Assembly: GCA_963850915.1 (NCBI GenBank)
Contig: CAWKND010000004.1
Span: 682,001 to 746,000 of the forward strand
Direction: 5' to 3'
Source of the DNA: CAVTWH01 sp963850915
Lineage (GTDB): Bacteria > Actinomycetota > Actinomycetes > Mycobacteriales > Micromonosporaceae
Length of the DNA stretch: 64,000 nt
Below the pieces are notes generated by a model. That model saw nothing but the letters and a program-made list of their open reading frames with translations, had not been told where the DNA came from and searched no databases. The position numbers and the translations under genes are program-made. Shown here piece after piece: positions 44,191 to 51,873 of the stretch. Every line of letters starts with the position of its first letter. Positions within the stretch are counted from its first letter, which is position 1.

Positions 44191-44324
44191 GGTCTGCTGG
44201 TATCCGGTACGCGGCGGCGCCCTCTACCCGCGCACGTCACCAGTCCACCGAGCAAGCCTGCTGGATCAACCCCACGATCCTGGCCGGGGCGCTCAGCTTT
44301 GTAGAACTCAGGAGCGAGTAGACC

Positions 44325-44807
44325 GTGGCCGTAAAGATCCGGCTTCTGCGGATGGGCAAGATCCGCAACCCGCAGTACCGCATCGTCGTCGCCGATTCGC
44401 GCACCAAGCGCGACGGCCGGGCGATCGAGTACATCGGCATCTATCACCCGAAGGAGGACCCCTCGTTGATCGAGGTCAACTCCGATCGGGCCCAGTACTG
44501 GCTCTCCGTCGGCGCACAGCCGAGCGAGCCGGTCCAGCGCATCCTGGAGAAGACCGGCGACTGGCAGAAGTTCAAGGGCCTGCCGGCACCGCCGCCGCTG
44601 CTGGTCGCCGCCGCGCGCGCCGACCGCAAGGCGCTCTACGAGTCGGAGGCGCAGGCCGCGGCCGGCGTGACCCCGACCGAACCGGCCACCAAGCCGGCGA
44701 AGAAGGCCAGCCAAGTCGGCCGCCGCCCCGGCGGCTCCGGCAGCCGAAGCGGCTCCGGTCGAAGCGGCTCCGGCCGAGGCGGCTCCGGCCGAGGCGGCTG
44801 TGGCTGA
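44325..44807 (+). CDS. rpsP: 30S ribosomal protein S16, C-terminal tail out of frame
   Basis: The S16 core (AVKIRLLRMGKIRNPQYRIV to GDWQKFKGLPAPPPL) is intact. After KPAKKAS the frame becomes Gly/Ser/Arg-rich and stops at 44805. One base fewer at ~44712 (GCCAGCCAAG) would instead give an Ala/Glu/Pro tail (AAPAEAAPAEAAVAETAEPK) ending at 44865, as expected in actinobacterial S16. The tail DNA is a 15-bp tandem repeat (GAAGCGGCTCCGGTC-like). GTG start with GGAGC. First gene of rpsP-khpA-rimM-trmD-rplS. Confidence 0.92.
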   Translation: MAVKIRLLRMGKIRNPQYRIVVADSRTKRDGRAIEYIGIYHPKEDPSLIEVNSDRAQYWLSVGAQPSEPVQRILEKTGDWQKFKGLPAPPPLLVAAARADRKALYESEAQAAAGVTPTEPATKPAKKASQVGRRPGGSGSRSGSGRSGSGRGGSGRGGCG

Positions 44808-44839
44808 GACGGCTGAGCCGAAGACCGAGGAGGCGGCCG

Positions 44840-45100
44840 GTGCAGACGCCGGCACGGAAGCCTGACGGGGCGCTCCGGCCAGCGCTGGAGCACCTGGTCA
44901 AGGGCATCGTTGACCATCCGGACGACGTACGGGTCCGGATGATCGACGGGCGCCGTGGCCAGCGGCTGGAGGTGCGTGTCAACCCCGAGGATCTCGGTAC
45001 CGTGATCGGTCGGGGTGGCCGCACGGCCAAGGCGCTGCGTCAGGTGATCGGCTCGATCGGTGGGCGTGGCGTACGGGTCGACATCGTCGACGCGTACTGA
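44840..45100 (+). CDS. khpA: KH-domain RNA-binding protein KhpA
   Basis: 86-residue protein that is nearly all one KH domain: LEHLVKGIVDHPDDVRVRM, then VIGRGGRTAKALRQVIGSIG, containing the GxxG RNA-binding loop (GRGG). Always between rpsP and rimM in actinobacteria. The GTG lies inside the 3' end of the frame-restored rpsP, so translation is probably coupled. Partner KhpB is not in the window. Confidence 0.92.
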   Translation: MQTPARKPDGALRPALEHLVKGIVDHPDDVRVRMIDGRRGQRLEVRVNPEDLGTVIGRGGRTAKALRQVIGSIGGRGVRVDIVDAY

Positions 45101-45122
45101 TCCCCAAGTAGACGGTCAGCCG

Positions 45123-45636
45123 ATGCAACTCGTCGTCGGGCGGATCCTGCGCCCGCACGGAGTACGGGGCGAAGTGGTGGTCGAGATCACCACCGACGAT
45201 CCCGCAGACCGCTTCGCGGTGGGTTCGGTGCATGGTGACCGAGCCCGCCGCGGCGGGTCCGCTCACCATCGAGGGCATCCGCCCGCACCAGGGCCGGCTG
45301 CTGCTCTACTTCGAGGGCATCGAAGATCGCGACCAGGCCGACGAGCTGCGCGGGGTACGCCTCTGCGTGGACTCGGCCGACGTCGCGCCGCCGGACGACC
45401 CTGAGGAGTTCCACGACTTCCAGCTCGTCGGGCTGGCCGCGGTCGACACGACCGGGGAGAAGCTCGGCGAGGTGGTCCGGGTGGACCACAACCCCGGCCA
45501 CGACACGCTGCTCGTGCGGCTGACCGAGGGGCGCCAGGTGCTGGTTCCGTTCGTGCACGCGATCGTGCCCGAGGTGGACATCGCCGCCGGCCGGCTGGTC
45601 CTCACCCCGCCCGAGGGCCTGCTGGACCTGGAATGA
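45123..45636 (+). pseudogene. rimM: 16S rRNA processing protein RimM, one frameshift
   Basis: Frame one gives MQLVVGRILRPHGVRGEVVV and EITTDDPADRFAVGSV. After ~45231 the match moves one frame: VTEPAAAGPLTIEGIRPHQG, LLLYFEGIEDRDQADELRGV, then the PRC-barrel half VGLAAVDTTGEKLGEVVRVD and VPEVDIAAGRLVLTPPEGLL. Removing the C in GGTGCATGG joins them into a ~170-residue RimM. Because RimM is needed for efficient 30S maturation and both halves are well preserved, a sequence error is likely. Its stop overlaps the trmD ATG. Confidence 0.88.
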
Positions 45637-46433
45637 CCGGCGCTCCGGACATCGATCCCGTCGGGCGGCCAGCCTTGAAGATCGACATCATCACGATCTT
45701 TCCGGAGTACCTGGCGCCACTGGAGCTGTCCCTGATCGGCCGGGCGCGGGCTGCCGGACTCGTCGAGATCACCAGCCACGACCTGCGTACCTGGACCGAG
45801 GACGTACACCGCACGGTGGACGACACGCCCTACGGCGGCGGGCCCGGCATGGTGATGAGGCCGGAGCCGTGGGGTCGGGCACTGGACGCCGTCGGACCCG
45901 GTCACCTGATCGTCCCGAGCCCGGCCGGTGTGCCGTTCCGGCAGGCACTCGCGCACGAACTCGCCGGTGAGCCGCACCTGATCTTCGCGTGCGGCCGGTA
46001 CGAGGGGATCGACCAGCGGGTACTCGAGGACGCGGCGACCCGGATGCCGGTGACCGAGGTGTCGCTGGGCGACTACGTACTCTTCGGTGGCGAGGTCGCC
46101 GTACTGGTGATCCTGGAGGCGGTACTGCGGCTGGTACCGGGGGTACTCGGCAACGCCGACTCGCTGCTCGTCGAGTCGCACACCGACGGCCTGCTGGAGA
46201 CGCCGGTCTACACCAAGCCACAGCACTGGCGGGGCCACGAGGTACCCGAGGTGCTGCGCAGCGGCGACCACGGCAAGATCGCGCGCTGGCGGCGTGACCA
46301 GGGGCTGCTGCGTACCGCCGCGCGCCGCCCGGATCTGCTGGCGGCACTGGACCCGGCGGAGCTGGACAAGCGGGACGTGGCGACGCTGACCGGGGCCGGC
46401 TTCGAGGTCCCGCCGGCCGGTATGGCAAAGTAG
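45633..46433 (+). CDS. trmD: tRNA (guanine(37)-N(1))-methyltransferase TrmD
   Basis: SPOUT methyltransferase that makes m1G37 and prevents +1 frameshifting. 266 residues: KIDIITIFPEYLAPLELS, DDTPYGGGPGMVMRPEP, FACGRYEGIDQRV and the trefoil-knot SAM site VSLGDYVLFGGEVAVLVILE. Six Val-GTA codons followed by C lie within 46020-46146, the clearest local example of the GTAC bias. ATGA overlap with rimM. Confidence 0.96.
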   Translation: MTGAPDIDPVGRPALKIDIITIFPEYLAPLELSLIGRARAAGLVEITSHDLRTWTEDVHRTVDDTPYGGGPGMVMRPEPWGRALDAVGPGHLIVPSPAGVPFRQALAHELAGEPHLIFACGRYEGIDQRVLEDAATRMPVTEVSLGDYVLFGGEVAVLVILEAVLRLVPGVLGNADSLLVESHTDGLLETPVYTKPQHWRGHEVPEVLRSGDHGKIARWRRDQGLLRTAARRPDLLAALDPAELDKRDVATLTGAGFEVPPAGMAK

Positions 46434-46559
46434 AGAGGTTGCCGTACGCCCGTCGCACCCGCGCCGGCGTACGAGGGCCCGTCCTGGTCACCAGCCGGGA
46501 GGGCCAGAATCACCCACGCACACCGCAGCGGTGTGCCGCAATCGCGAAGGACAAATGCG

Positions 46560-46916
46560 ATGAACACGCTGGACGCGCTCGACGCCCAGTCACTCCGTAC
46601 CGACGTGCCCATCTTCCGCCCCGGTGACACCGTCAAGGTCTACGCCCGGGTCGTCGAGGGCAACCGCTCCCGCGTCCAGATCTTCCAGGGCGTGGTGATC
46701 CGCCGGCAGGGCGACGGCCTGCGGGAAACCTTCACCGTCCGGAAGATCAGCTTCGGCGTCGGCGTGGAGCGTACCTACCCGCTGCACACGCCGGGCCTGG
46801 ACCGCGTCGAGGTCGTCACCCGTGGCGATGTCCGTCGGGCCAAGCTCTACTACCTCCGTGACCTGCGCGGCAAGAAGGCGAAGATCAAGGAACTGCGCGA
46901 GAAGGTCACCGGCTGA
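46560..46916 (+). CDS. rplS: 50S ribosomal protein L19
   Basis: 118-residue protein at the 30S-50S interface. FRPGDTVKVYARVVEGNRSR, IQIFQGVVIRRQG-like and VERTYPLHTPGLDRVEVVTR are family blocks; the basic C-terminus is GKKAKIKELREKVTG. ATG with GAAGGA upstream. Last gene of the rpsP operon, followed by a strong terminator. Confidence 0.97.
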   Translation: MNTLDALDAQSLRTDVPIFRPGDTVKVYARVVEGNRSRVQIFQGVVIRRQGDGLRETFTVRKISFGVGVERTYPLHTPGLDRVEVVTRGDVRRAKLYYLRDLRGKKAKIKELREKVTG

Positions 46917-46932
46917 CCGAGCCAGACCCGAG

Positions 46933-46965
46933 ACGGCGCCGCACTCACGTGCGGCGCCGTTTCTC
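46933..46965 (+). terminator. Rho-independent terminator of the rpsP-rplS operon
   Basis: Perfect 12-bp stem ACGGCGCCGCAC / GTGCGGCGCCGT with a TCAC loop, then TTTCTC, 16 bases after the rplS stop. Confidence 0.9.
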
Positions 46966-47153
46966 GCACCCTGCCGAAGTATTGGGCGATTACTCAGGGC
47001 GGATTTGCCCAGTTGTGCCAAGCGATTCCCGGGTACGGCAGAGATCGGCTCTCGGCAATCCCGGCTACTCTCGCTTACGCTGAGCGGTACCGAATCGGTG
47101 CGAGTTCGAGCGGCCACCGTGCGTACCGACGGCAGATAGAACAGGGGAGCGGC

Positions 47154-48049
47154 GTGGACGAACAGGGCTGTCTCCCGCCACCGTGCCCGGCATCGCGCGG
47201 GCCGGTACCGACGGCATCGCCGGCACATGCCGCTCTGGCAGGAACTTCCGCTGCTCATGGTGGTCGCGTTCGGGCTCGCCTTCCTGATCCGGGCGTTCCT
47301 GCTGCAGGCCTTCTTCATCCCGTCCGGGTCGATGGAGAACACCCTGCTCATCGGCGACCGGGTACTGGTCAACAAGGTGGTCTACGACGTCCGCGATCCA
47401 CAGCGCGGCGAGGTCGTGGTGTTCCGGGGTACCGGTACCTGGGCGTCGGAGTCGGCGATCCCGCCGCCAACCTCGAAGGCGTGCCAAGCTGACCCAGTCG
47501 CTGGGCAGCCTGGTCGGGGTCGCGCAGCCGAGCGAGAAGGACTTCATCAAGCGGATCATCGGGCTCCCCGGCGACGTGGTGGAGTGCTGCGACGCGCAGG
47601 GCCGGGTCACGGTCAACGGGGTACCGCTGGACGAGCCGTACGTCACCGAGAATTCGCCGTTGGACATGGATCCGGCACCCGGTCGCTGTGGGCCACGCAA
47701 GTTCGGGCCGATCACGGTGGAGCCCGGGCACATGTGGGTGATGGGAGACCATCGACTGGTCTCCCAGGACTCCCGATGTCAGGGCCAGGTGCCGATGGAG
47801 AACATCATCGGCAAGGCGTTTGTGGTGGTCTGGCCGCAGAAGAGCTGGAGCACGCTGGGTACCCCATCGACGTTCGCCCACATTCCGCAGCCCGCCAAGG
47901 CCGGCGCGCTACCGCCGGCCCGGGCCCCGACTGGCCCCGCAGGGGCGGCCGGTGTGGCATTCGGTTGTCCCCGTCTTGGGTGCTTTGACCATTTCTGGTC
48001 GCGTACCGCCAACGCCACCGACGGCGACGAAGTAGGCTTCGTCGCGTGA
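47154..48049 (+). pseudogene. lepB: Type I signal peptidase (first copy), frameshifted
   Basis: Signal peptidase that cleaves leader peptides outside the membrane. The frame from 47227 gives MPLWQELPLLMVVAFGLAFL (anchor) and IPSGSMENTLLIGDRVLVNK with the catalytic Ser. After ~47485 the frame shifts by one and continues DFIKRIIGLPGDVVECCDAQ (catalytic Lys), WVMGDHRLVSQDSR and GQVPMENIIGKAFVVVWP. A second shift is likely near 47180: GTG 47154 with GGGGAG starts in a different frame from the basic SRHRARHRAGRYRRHRRH segment before the anchor. All catalytic boxes survive; a sequence error is the simpler reading. Confidence 0.82.
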
Positions 48050-48702
48050 TCGACGAGGAAGTCCCGAAGAAACAGCAAGAGCGGCTCGTTCCTCAAGGAG
48101 ATGCCCATCCTGCTCGGCGTCGCGATCGTCGTCGCCGTGCTGGTCCGAGCGTTCCTGCTGCAGACGTTCTTCATTCCGAGCGGCGTCGATGGAGCAGACG
48201 CTGGACATCAACAACCGGGTACTCGTCAACAAGCTCGTCTACGACTTCCGCGACCCGCGCCGGGGCGAGATCATCGTCTTCAACTCGCCGGAGTCCTGGC
48301 GGACCGCCCCCGACGAGAAGGACTTCATCAAGCGGGTGATCGGCGTCGGCGGCGACCACGTGGTCTGCTGTGACGCCCAGCGGCCGGCTCACGATCAACG
48401 GCGTACGCGCTGGTCGAGCCGTACCTGGACAAGGTGGACGCACCGGACGGGGCGGCCGCCGCGCCGGAGCCGTTCGACATCACCGTGCCCAAGGGTCGGC
48501 TCTGGGTGATGGGCGACAACCGCTACCACTCGGCCGACTCGCTGGACAGTACCAGCGCACCGACAAGGACATCCAGGCCTCGACGATCACCGTGAACTCG
48601 GTGGTCGGCCGGGCGTTCGTGCTCTTCTGGCCGTTCAGCCGGTTCGACTGGCTGACCGTGCCCAGCTCCTTCGACAAGATCCCGAACGCGGCCGGCGGGT
48701 AG
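48046..48702 (+). pseudogene. lepB: Type I signal peptidase (second copy), multiply frameshifted
   Basis: GTG overlaps the stop of the first copy. Pieces in alternating frames line up with one LepB: SFLKEMPILLGVAIVVAVLV, AFLLQTFFIPSG, MEQTLDINNRVLVNKLVYDF, EKDFIKRVIGVGGDHVVCCD, LVEPYLDKVDAPDGAAAAPE, GRLWVMGDNRYHSADSL and TVNSVVGRAFVLFWPFSRFD. About five one-base shifts are needed (near 48079, 48187, 48380, 48411 and 48550; four extra bases, one missing). Actinobacteria often carry tandem signal peptidases here, so both copies were probably functional. Confidence 0.8.
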
Positions 48703-48740
48703 CCCCCCGTTGCCGTCGTGGGGCGGGTGCCGGGATGGCC

Positions 48741-48746
48741 TAGGCT
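48741..48746 (+). promoter_or_regulatory. Leaderless-type -10 hexamer for the NUDIX gene
   Basis: TAGGCT ends 6 bases before GTG 48753, favouring that GTG over the one at 48750. Confidence 0.5.
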
Positions 48747-48752
48747 CAGGTG

Positions 48753-49207
48753 GTGACCGAGTACGTTCCCCGGCGGGCCGCGCGGGTACTGCTGCTCGAC
48801 GCCGAGGACCGGGTACTGCTGTTCCGCGGCTTCGATCCGGCGCGACCGGAGCACCGCTACTGGTTCACCCCGGTGGCGGGCTGGAGCCCGGCGAGGATGC
48901 CCTGCACGGTGCCGCCCGGGAGTTGGCCGAGGAGACCGGTCTGCGGCTGGCGCCGGCGCAGCTTGGTGAGCCGGTGTGGCAGCAGGTCACCGAGTTCCCG
49001 TTCGACGGCCGGTGGTACCGCCAGGAGCAGGAGTTCTACCTGCACCGCGTACCCACCTGGGAGGTCGACACCGCGGGCTTCAACGACTACGAGCGCGGCT
49101 ACATCGACGGGCACCGCTGGTGGAGCGCTGCCGAACTGCTCGGTACCAGCGAGCGGTACTACCCCGAAGAGCTGCCCGTGCTCCTGCGCGACCTGGTCGG
49201 CGCCTGA
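48753..49207 (+). pseudogene. NUDIX hydrolase with one frameshift
   Basis: Frame one: TEYVPRRAARVLLLDAEDRV and EHRYWFTP. From ~48882 the match moves to another frame: GGGLEPGEDALHGAARELAE then ETGLRLAPAQLG, a complete NUDIX box (GX5EX7REUXEEXGU), followed by WYRQEQEFYLHRVPTWEVD. Adding one G to CCCCGGTGGC restores a ~151-residue enzyme. Substrate unknown. The stop shares its last base with the rnhB ATG. Part of the 43-49 kb frameshift cluster. Confidence 0.82.
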
Positions 49208-50004
49208 TGCTGCGCCCCAGTCGCACCGTGGTCACCCGCGCCGACGGCCTGTACGCCCTCGAACGGGCACTGCGCCGGCGCGGCTTCGCGCACATCGCCG
49301 GCGCCGACGAGGCCGGCCGGGGTGCCTGCGCCGGTCCGCTGGTCGCCGCGGCGGCCATCCTGCGCCCCGGCAAGCGCGGCGAGATCGACGAGCTCAACGA
49401 CTCGAAGCTGCTCACCCCGCTCGCCCGGGAGCGGGTCTACGCCCAGGTGGTCAAGCGCGCGCTGGCCTGGTCGGTGGTGGTCATCCCGCCCGGCGAGGTG
49501 GACAGCCGGGGGCTGCACGTGTGCAACCTGGCCGCCATGCGCCGGGCGCTGGCCTGCCTGGCGACGCCGCCGGAGTACGTGCTGACCGACGGTTTCCCGG
49601 TCGACGGGCTGGGTGGCCCCGGACTGGCGGTGTGGAAAGGCGACCAGGTCGCGGCGTGCGTGGCTGCGGCGAGCGTGATCGCCAAGGTGACCCGGGACCG
49701 GATCATGAAAGAGCTGGACAAGGAGTACCCGGCGTACGGGTTCGCCGAACACAAGGGGTACTGCACCGGCGAGCACCAGGCGGCACTGCAGGAGTACGGG
49801 GCGTGTCCGGAGCACCGGTTCTCGTACGCCAACGTGGCTGCGGTTGCCGGGTTGAGTCTCCGGCGGGGTACCGTCGGCGTGGCATCCGTGGACAGCCTGC
49901 CACCGGCCGAGTCGGTAGGCGAGAATGATGCCATGTTCGGGGTCTCTGGGTTATTTGGCGTAACAGCCGGCGGGGCGGATGTCGTGGAGGGCGGAGCGCG
50001 ATGA
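49207..50004 (+). CDS. rnhB: Ribonuclease HII
   Basis: Removes ribonucleotides from DNA and RNA from RNA-DNA hybrids. 265 residues: IAGADEAGRGACAGPLVAAA with the DEAGRG active-site pair, ELNDSKLLTPLARERVY, LTDGFPV and AASVIAKVTRDRIM. A C-terminal ~35-residue extension after LSLRRG is not conserved and ends overlapping the DUF2469 ATG. ATG shares one base with the NUDIX stop. Confidence 0.95.
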   Translation: MLRPSRTVVTRADGLYALERALRRRGFAHIAGADEAGRGACAGPLVAAAAILRPGKRGEIDELNDSKLLTPLARERVYAQVVKRALAWSVVVIPPGEVDSRGLHVCNLAAMRRALACLATPPEYVLTDGFPVDGLGGPGLAVWKGDQVAACVAAASVIAKVTRDRIMKELDKEYPAYGFAEHKGYCTGEHQAALQEYGACPEHRFSYANVAAVAGLSLRRGTVGVASVDSLPPAESVGENDAMFGVSGLFGVTAGGADVVEGGAR

Positions 50005-50324
50005 GCGCGGAAGATCTCGAAAAGTACGAGACCGAGATGGAGCTGCAGCTCTATCGCGAGTACCGCGACATCGTCCGCCAGTTCTCCTATGTGGTGGAGA
50101 CGGAGCGCCGCTTCTACCTGGCCAACCAGGTCGACCTGCACGTACGCAACTCCGACGGCGAGGTCTACTTCGAGGTCGAGATGCACGATGCCTGGGTCTG
50201 GGACATGTACCGCCCGGCCCGCTTCGTGAAGAACGTACGGGTGATGACGTTCAAGGACGTCAACGTCGAGGAGCTCGACAAGCCCGACATCTCGCTGCCG
50301 ACCGAGTCCGGTTTCGGGACCTGA
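50001..50324 (+). CDS. DUF2469 family protein
   Basis: 107-residue strictly actinobacterial family next to rnhB. SAEDLEKYETEMELQLYREY, FSYVVETERRFYLANQVDLH and MHDAWVWDMYRPARFVKNVR are highly conserved blocks. No known activity; rich in aromatic and acidic residues. Coupled to rnhB by an ATGA overlap. Its stop lies in a 10-base direct repeat (CTGAGCTGCT at 50321 and 50341). Confidence 0.9.
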   Translation: MSAEDLEKYETEMELQLYREYRDIVRQFSYVVETERRFYLANQVDLHVRNSDGEVYFEVEMHDAWVWDMYRPARFVKNVRVMTFKDVNVEELDKPDISLPTESGFGT

Positions 50325-50360
50325 GCTGCTGGCTCGTGAGCTGAGCTGCTTATTGGCGAT

Positions 50361-50386
50361 CGCCCGGCTGGTGAACCAGCCGGGCG
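50361..50386. terminator. Hairpin between the converging DUF2469 and small membrane genes
   Basis: Perfect 11-bp stem CGCCCGGCTGG / CCAGCCGGGCG with a TGAA loop. No T-run, so a bidirectional, possibly Rho-assisted, terminator. Confidence 0.65.
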
Positions 50387-50425
50387 CGCGTGCGTCCCGG
50401 CCGGTACCCACAGATTGGGTTTGCG

Positions 50426-50632
50426 TTAGTCGCCGATCTGGCGACGACCGCCGGTGATCGCCCGCTTGGCCCGGCCGTAGAGGAAGATCGCGCCGCCCAC
50501 CAGTACCGCGCCGACCAGGATGTAGAAGAAGACATGGATCAGCGTTGTGAGCAGCCACCAGCCCACCACGCCGGCCACGAACAGACCGACGACGACGAGC
50601 AGGAAATTCCGGAAGCCGTGCGAGTTCTCCAT
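50426..50632 (-). CDS. Small two-helix membrane protein
   Basis: 68 residues: a short polar N-terminus (MENSHGFRNF), two hydrophobic helices (LLVVVGLFVAGVVGWWLL and HVFFYILVGAVLVGGAIFLY) and a basic C-terminus (RAKRAITGGRRQIGD), predicted in the cytosol. Unknown function; it resembles short conserved actinobacterial membrane proteins. Divergent from the GNAT gene 51 bases away. No strong ribosome site was seen. Confidence 0.7.
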   Translation of the reverse strand: MENSHGFRNFLLVVVGLFVAGVVGWWLLTTLIHVFFYILVGAVLVGGAIFLYGRAKRAITGGRRQIGD

Positions 50633-50683
50633 GGCACCATGGTGCTCCGGCGCGGCAACCCGTTGCCATAGGGGAATGCCCTG

Positions 50684-51148
50684 ATGAGCTACCTGATCGA
50701 ACCCCTACGCCCGCGGGACCCGCGGGCTGTGCTGGCTGAGCTGCTGGAGCGGCACGCGGAGTTCTGGGGGGAACGGGACCTGCGGGTCGCGCACGCCTGG
50801 CCGTGGTTCCACCAGTTCGGCGGTTGGGGGCTGCTAGCCATAGATCAAAACAAGATTATCGGGTACCTGCTGGGCGTGGTCACCGCTGACGGAGTCGGAT
50901 ACGTGCAGCTCATCGCCGTACTCCCCGAGTACCGCCGGCAGGGCGTGGCGCGTGACCTGTGGCGTACCTTCGCCCGCGCCGCCAAGCAGGCCGGCGCGCG
51001 CACCCTGGAGGCGATCACCGGGCCGCCCAACACCGGCTCGATCGCCTTCCATACCGGCCTCGGGATGAGCGTCGAAGAGGTCCCCGACTACGCCGGCCCC
51101 GGCCAGTCGCGGATCGTCTTCCGGGCGCCGGTCGACACCATCGCCTGA
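50684..51148 (+). CDS. GNAT-family N-acetyltransferase
   Basis: 154-residue acetyl-CoA-dependent transferase. IGYLLGVVTADGVGYVQLIA and VLPEYRRQGVARDLWRTFAR form strand 4 and motif A with the R/QxxGxA loop; ITGPPNTGSIAFHTGLGM follows. Some residues resemble acetyltransferases acting on small amines, but the substrate is unknown. ATG at 50684. Confidence 0.85.
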   Translation: MSYLIEPLRPRDPRAVLAELLERHAEFWGERDLRVAHAWPWFHQFGGWGLLAIDQNKIIGYLLGVVTADGVGYVQLIAVLPEYRRQGVARDLWRTFARAAKQAGARTLEAITGPPNTGSIAFHTGLGMSVEEVPDYAGPGQSRIVFRAPVDTIA

Positions 51149-51228
51149 GCCGCGTTTAGCTGATCCGCAGGTGGGGCGGCCTTCGTGGCGGGCTGTCATA
51201 GCAGATCGTCCGGGTCGCGCCGGCGGTT

Positions 51229-51262
51229 TCCACAGGTACCCTCGCTGTCCACATGTTGATCT
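51229..51262 (+). repeat. Copy A of a ~34-bp element, 46 bases upstream of yraN
   Basis: Reads TCCACAGGTACCCTCG then CTGTCCACATGTTGATCTT. Copy B at 57995-58031 is the reverse complement with few mismatches. CTGTCCACA is one base from the actinobacterial DnaA box TTGTCCACA; the upstream GTTTCCACA is a weaker match. Confidence 0.85.
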
Positions 51263-51307
51263 TGTTCTCGTGGTGACGGGTCGGCTGCGGGCGGCAGGCT
51301 GCCGGGC

Positions 51308-51667
51308 ATGGGACGGGCCAAGGACGCGGTCGGTGGGTACGGCGAACGGGTTGCCGTGGCACACCTGGTCGCACAGGGCATGCAGCTGGTCGAGCGCAAC
51401 TGGCGCTGCGCCCGCGGTGAACTCGACGCGGTACTGCGCGACGGCGAGGTACTCGTCGTAGTCGAGGTGAAGACCCGCCGCGGCAACGGGTACGGCCTGC
51501 CCGCCGAGGCGCTGGGCTACCGCAAGGTGGCGCGGCTGCGCCGGCTGGCCGCACTGTGGCTCGCCGAGCACCCGGTAGGCGCGTCCGAGATCCGCTTCGA
51601 CGTGGTGAGCGTCTGGCCGCAGCCCCGCGGCGCGGCCCGCGTCGAGCACCTGCGCGGGGCGTTCTGA
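51308..51667 (+). CDS. yraN: UPF0102/YraN family endonuclease-fold protein
   Basis: 119-residue restriction-endonuclease-like protein found before comM and dprA. GYGERVAVAHLVAQGMQLVE, NWRCARGELDAVLRDG (GExD) and VLVVVEVKTRRGNGYG (ExK) give the PD-(D/E)XK core. Probably cytosolic; function unresolved. The TGA stop shares its A with the ATG of the following micro-ORF. Confidence 0.92.
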   Translation: MGRAKDAVGGYGERVAVAHLVAQGMQLVERNWRCARGELDAVLRDGEVLVVVEVKTRRGNGYGLPAEALGYRKVARLRRLAALWLAEHPVGASEIRFDVVSVWPQPRGAARVEHLRGAF

Positions 51668-51873
51668 TGCTGTTGCCGGTCTTCGCGTCCGTGGTCTCCG
51701 CGTCCGTGGTTTCCGCGTCCGTGGTCTGTTCGTCCTCGGTTTTGGTGCGCCTGGTCTTGGCGCCGGTGGTCTTGGTGCGCCTGGTCTTGGCGCCGGTGGT
51801 CTTGGTGCGCCTGGTCTTGGCGCCGGTGGCCTTGGCGCGGCTGGGTTTCGTAGCCGTCCCTGGGGTGGCTTGA
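51667..51873 (+). CDS. Candidate 68-codon hydrophobic repeat micro-ORF between yraN and comM
   Basis: Opens with ATG sharing a base with the yraN stop and ends with TGA sharing a base with the comM ATG (TGATG at both ends). It would encode ASVVS repeats and then three VLVRLVLAPV units, i.e. a hydrophobic protein with Arg every ten residues, possibly membrane-inserted. All repeat units are multiples of three. The opposite strand reads as a Lys/Thr/Arg-rich repeat. No family is recognised; it may be only a repeat expansion in a spacer that stays open. Low confidence that it is a real gene. Confidence 0.4.
   Translation: MLLPVFASVVSASVVSASVVCSSSVLVRLVLAPVVLVRLVLAPVVLVRLVLAPVALARLGFVAVPGVA
51742..51831 (+). 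repeat. Three 30-bp repeats between yraN and comM
   Basis: Units at 51742, 51772 and 51802 begin TTGGTGCGCCTGGTCTTGGC and differ by at most one or two bases. Upstream, 51682-51726, are three ~15-bp units with core GCGTCCGTGGT. Confidence 0.92.

Noticed and set aside
47154..48702. Programmed frameshifting in the lepB genes
   Set aside because: At least seven shifts at unrelated sequences with no common slippery heptamer; sequence error or decay is simpler.
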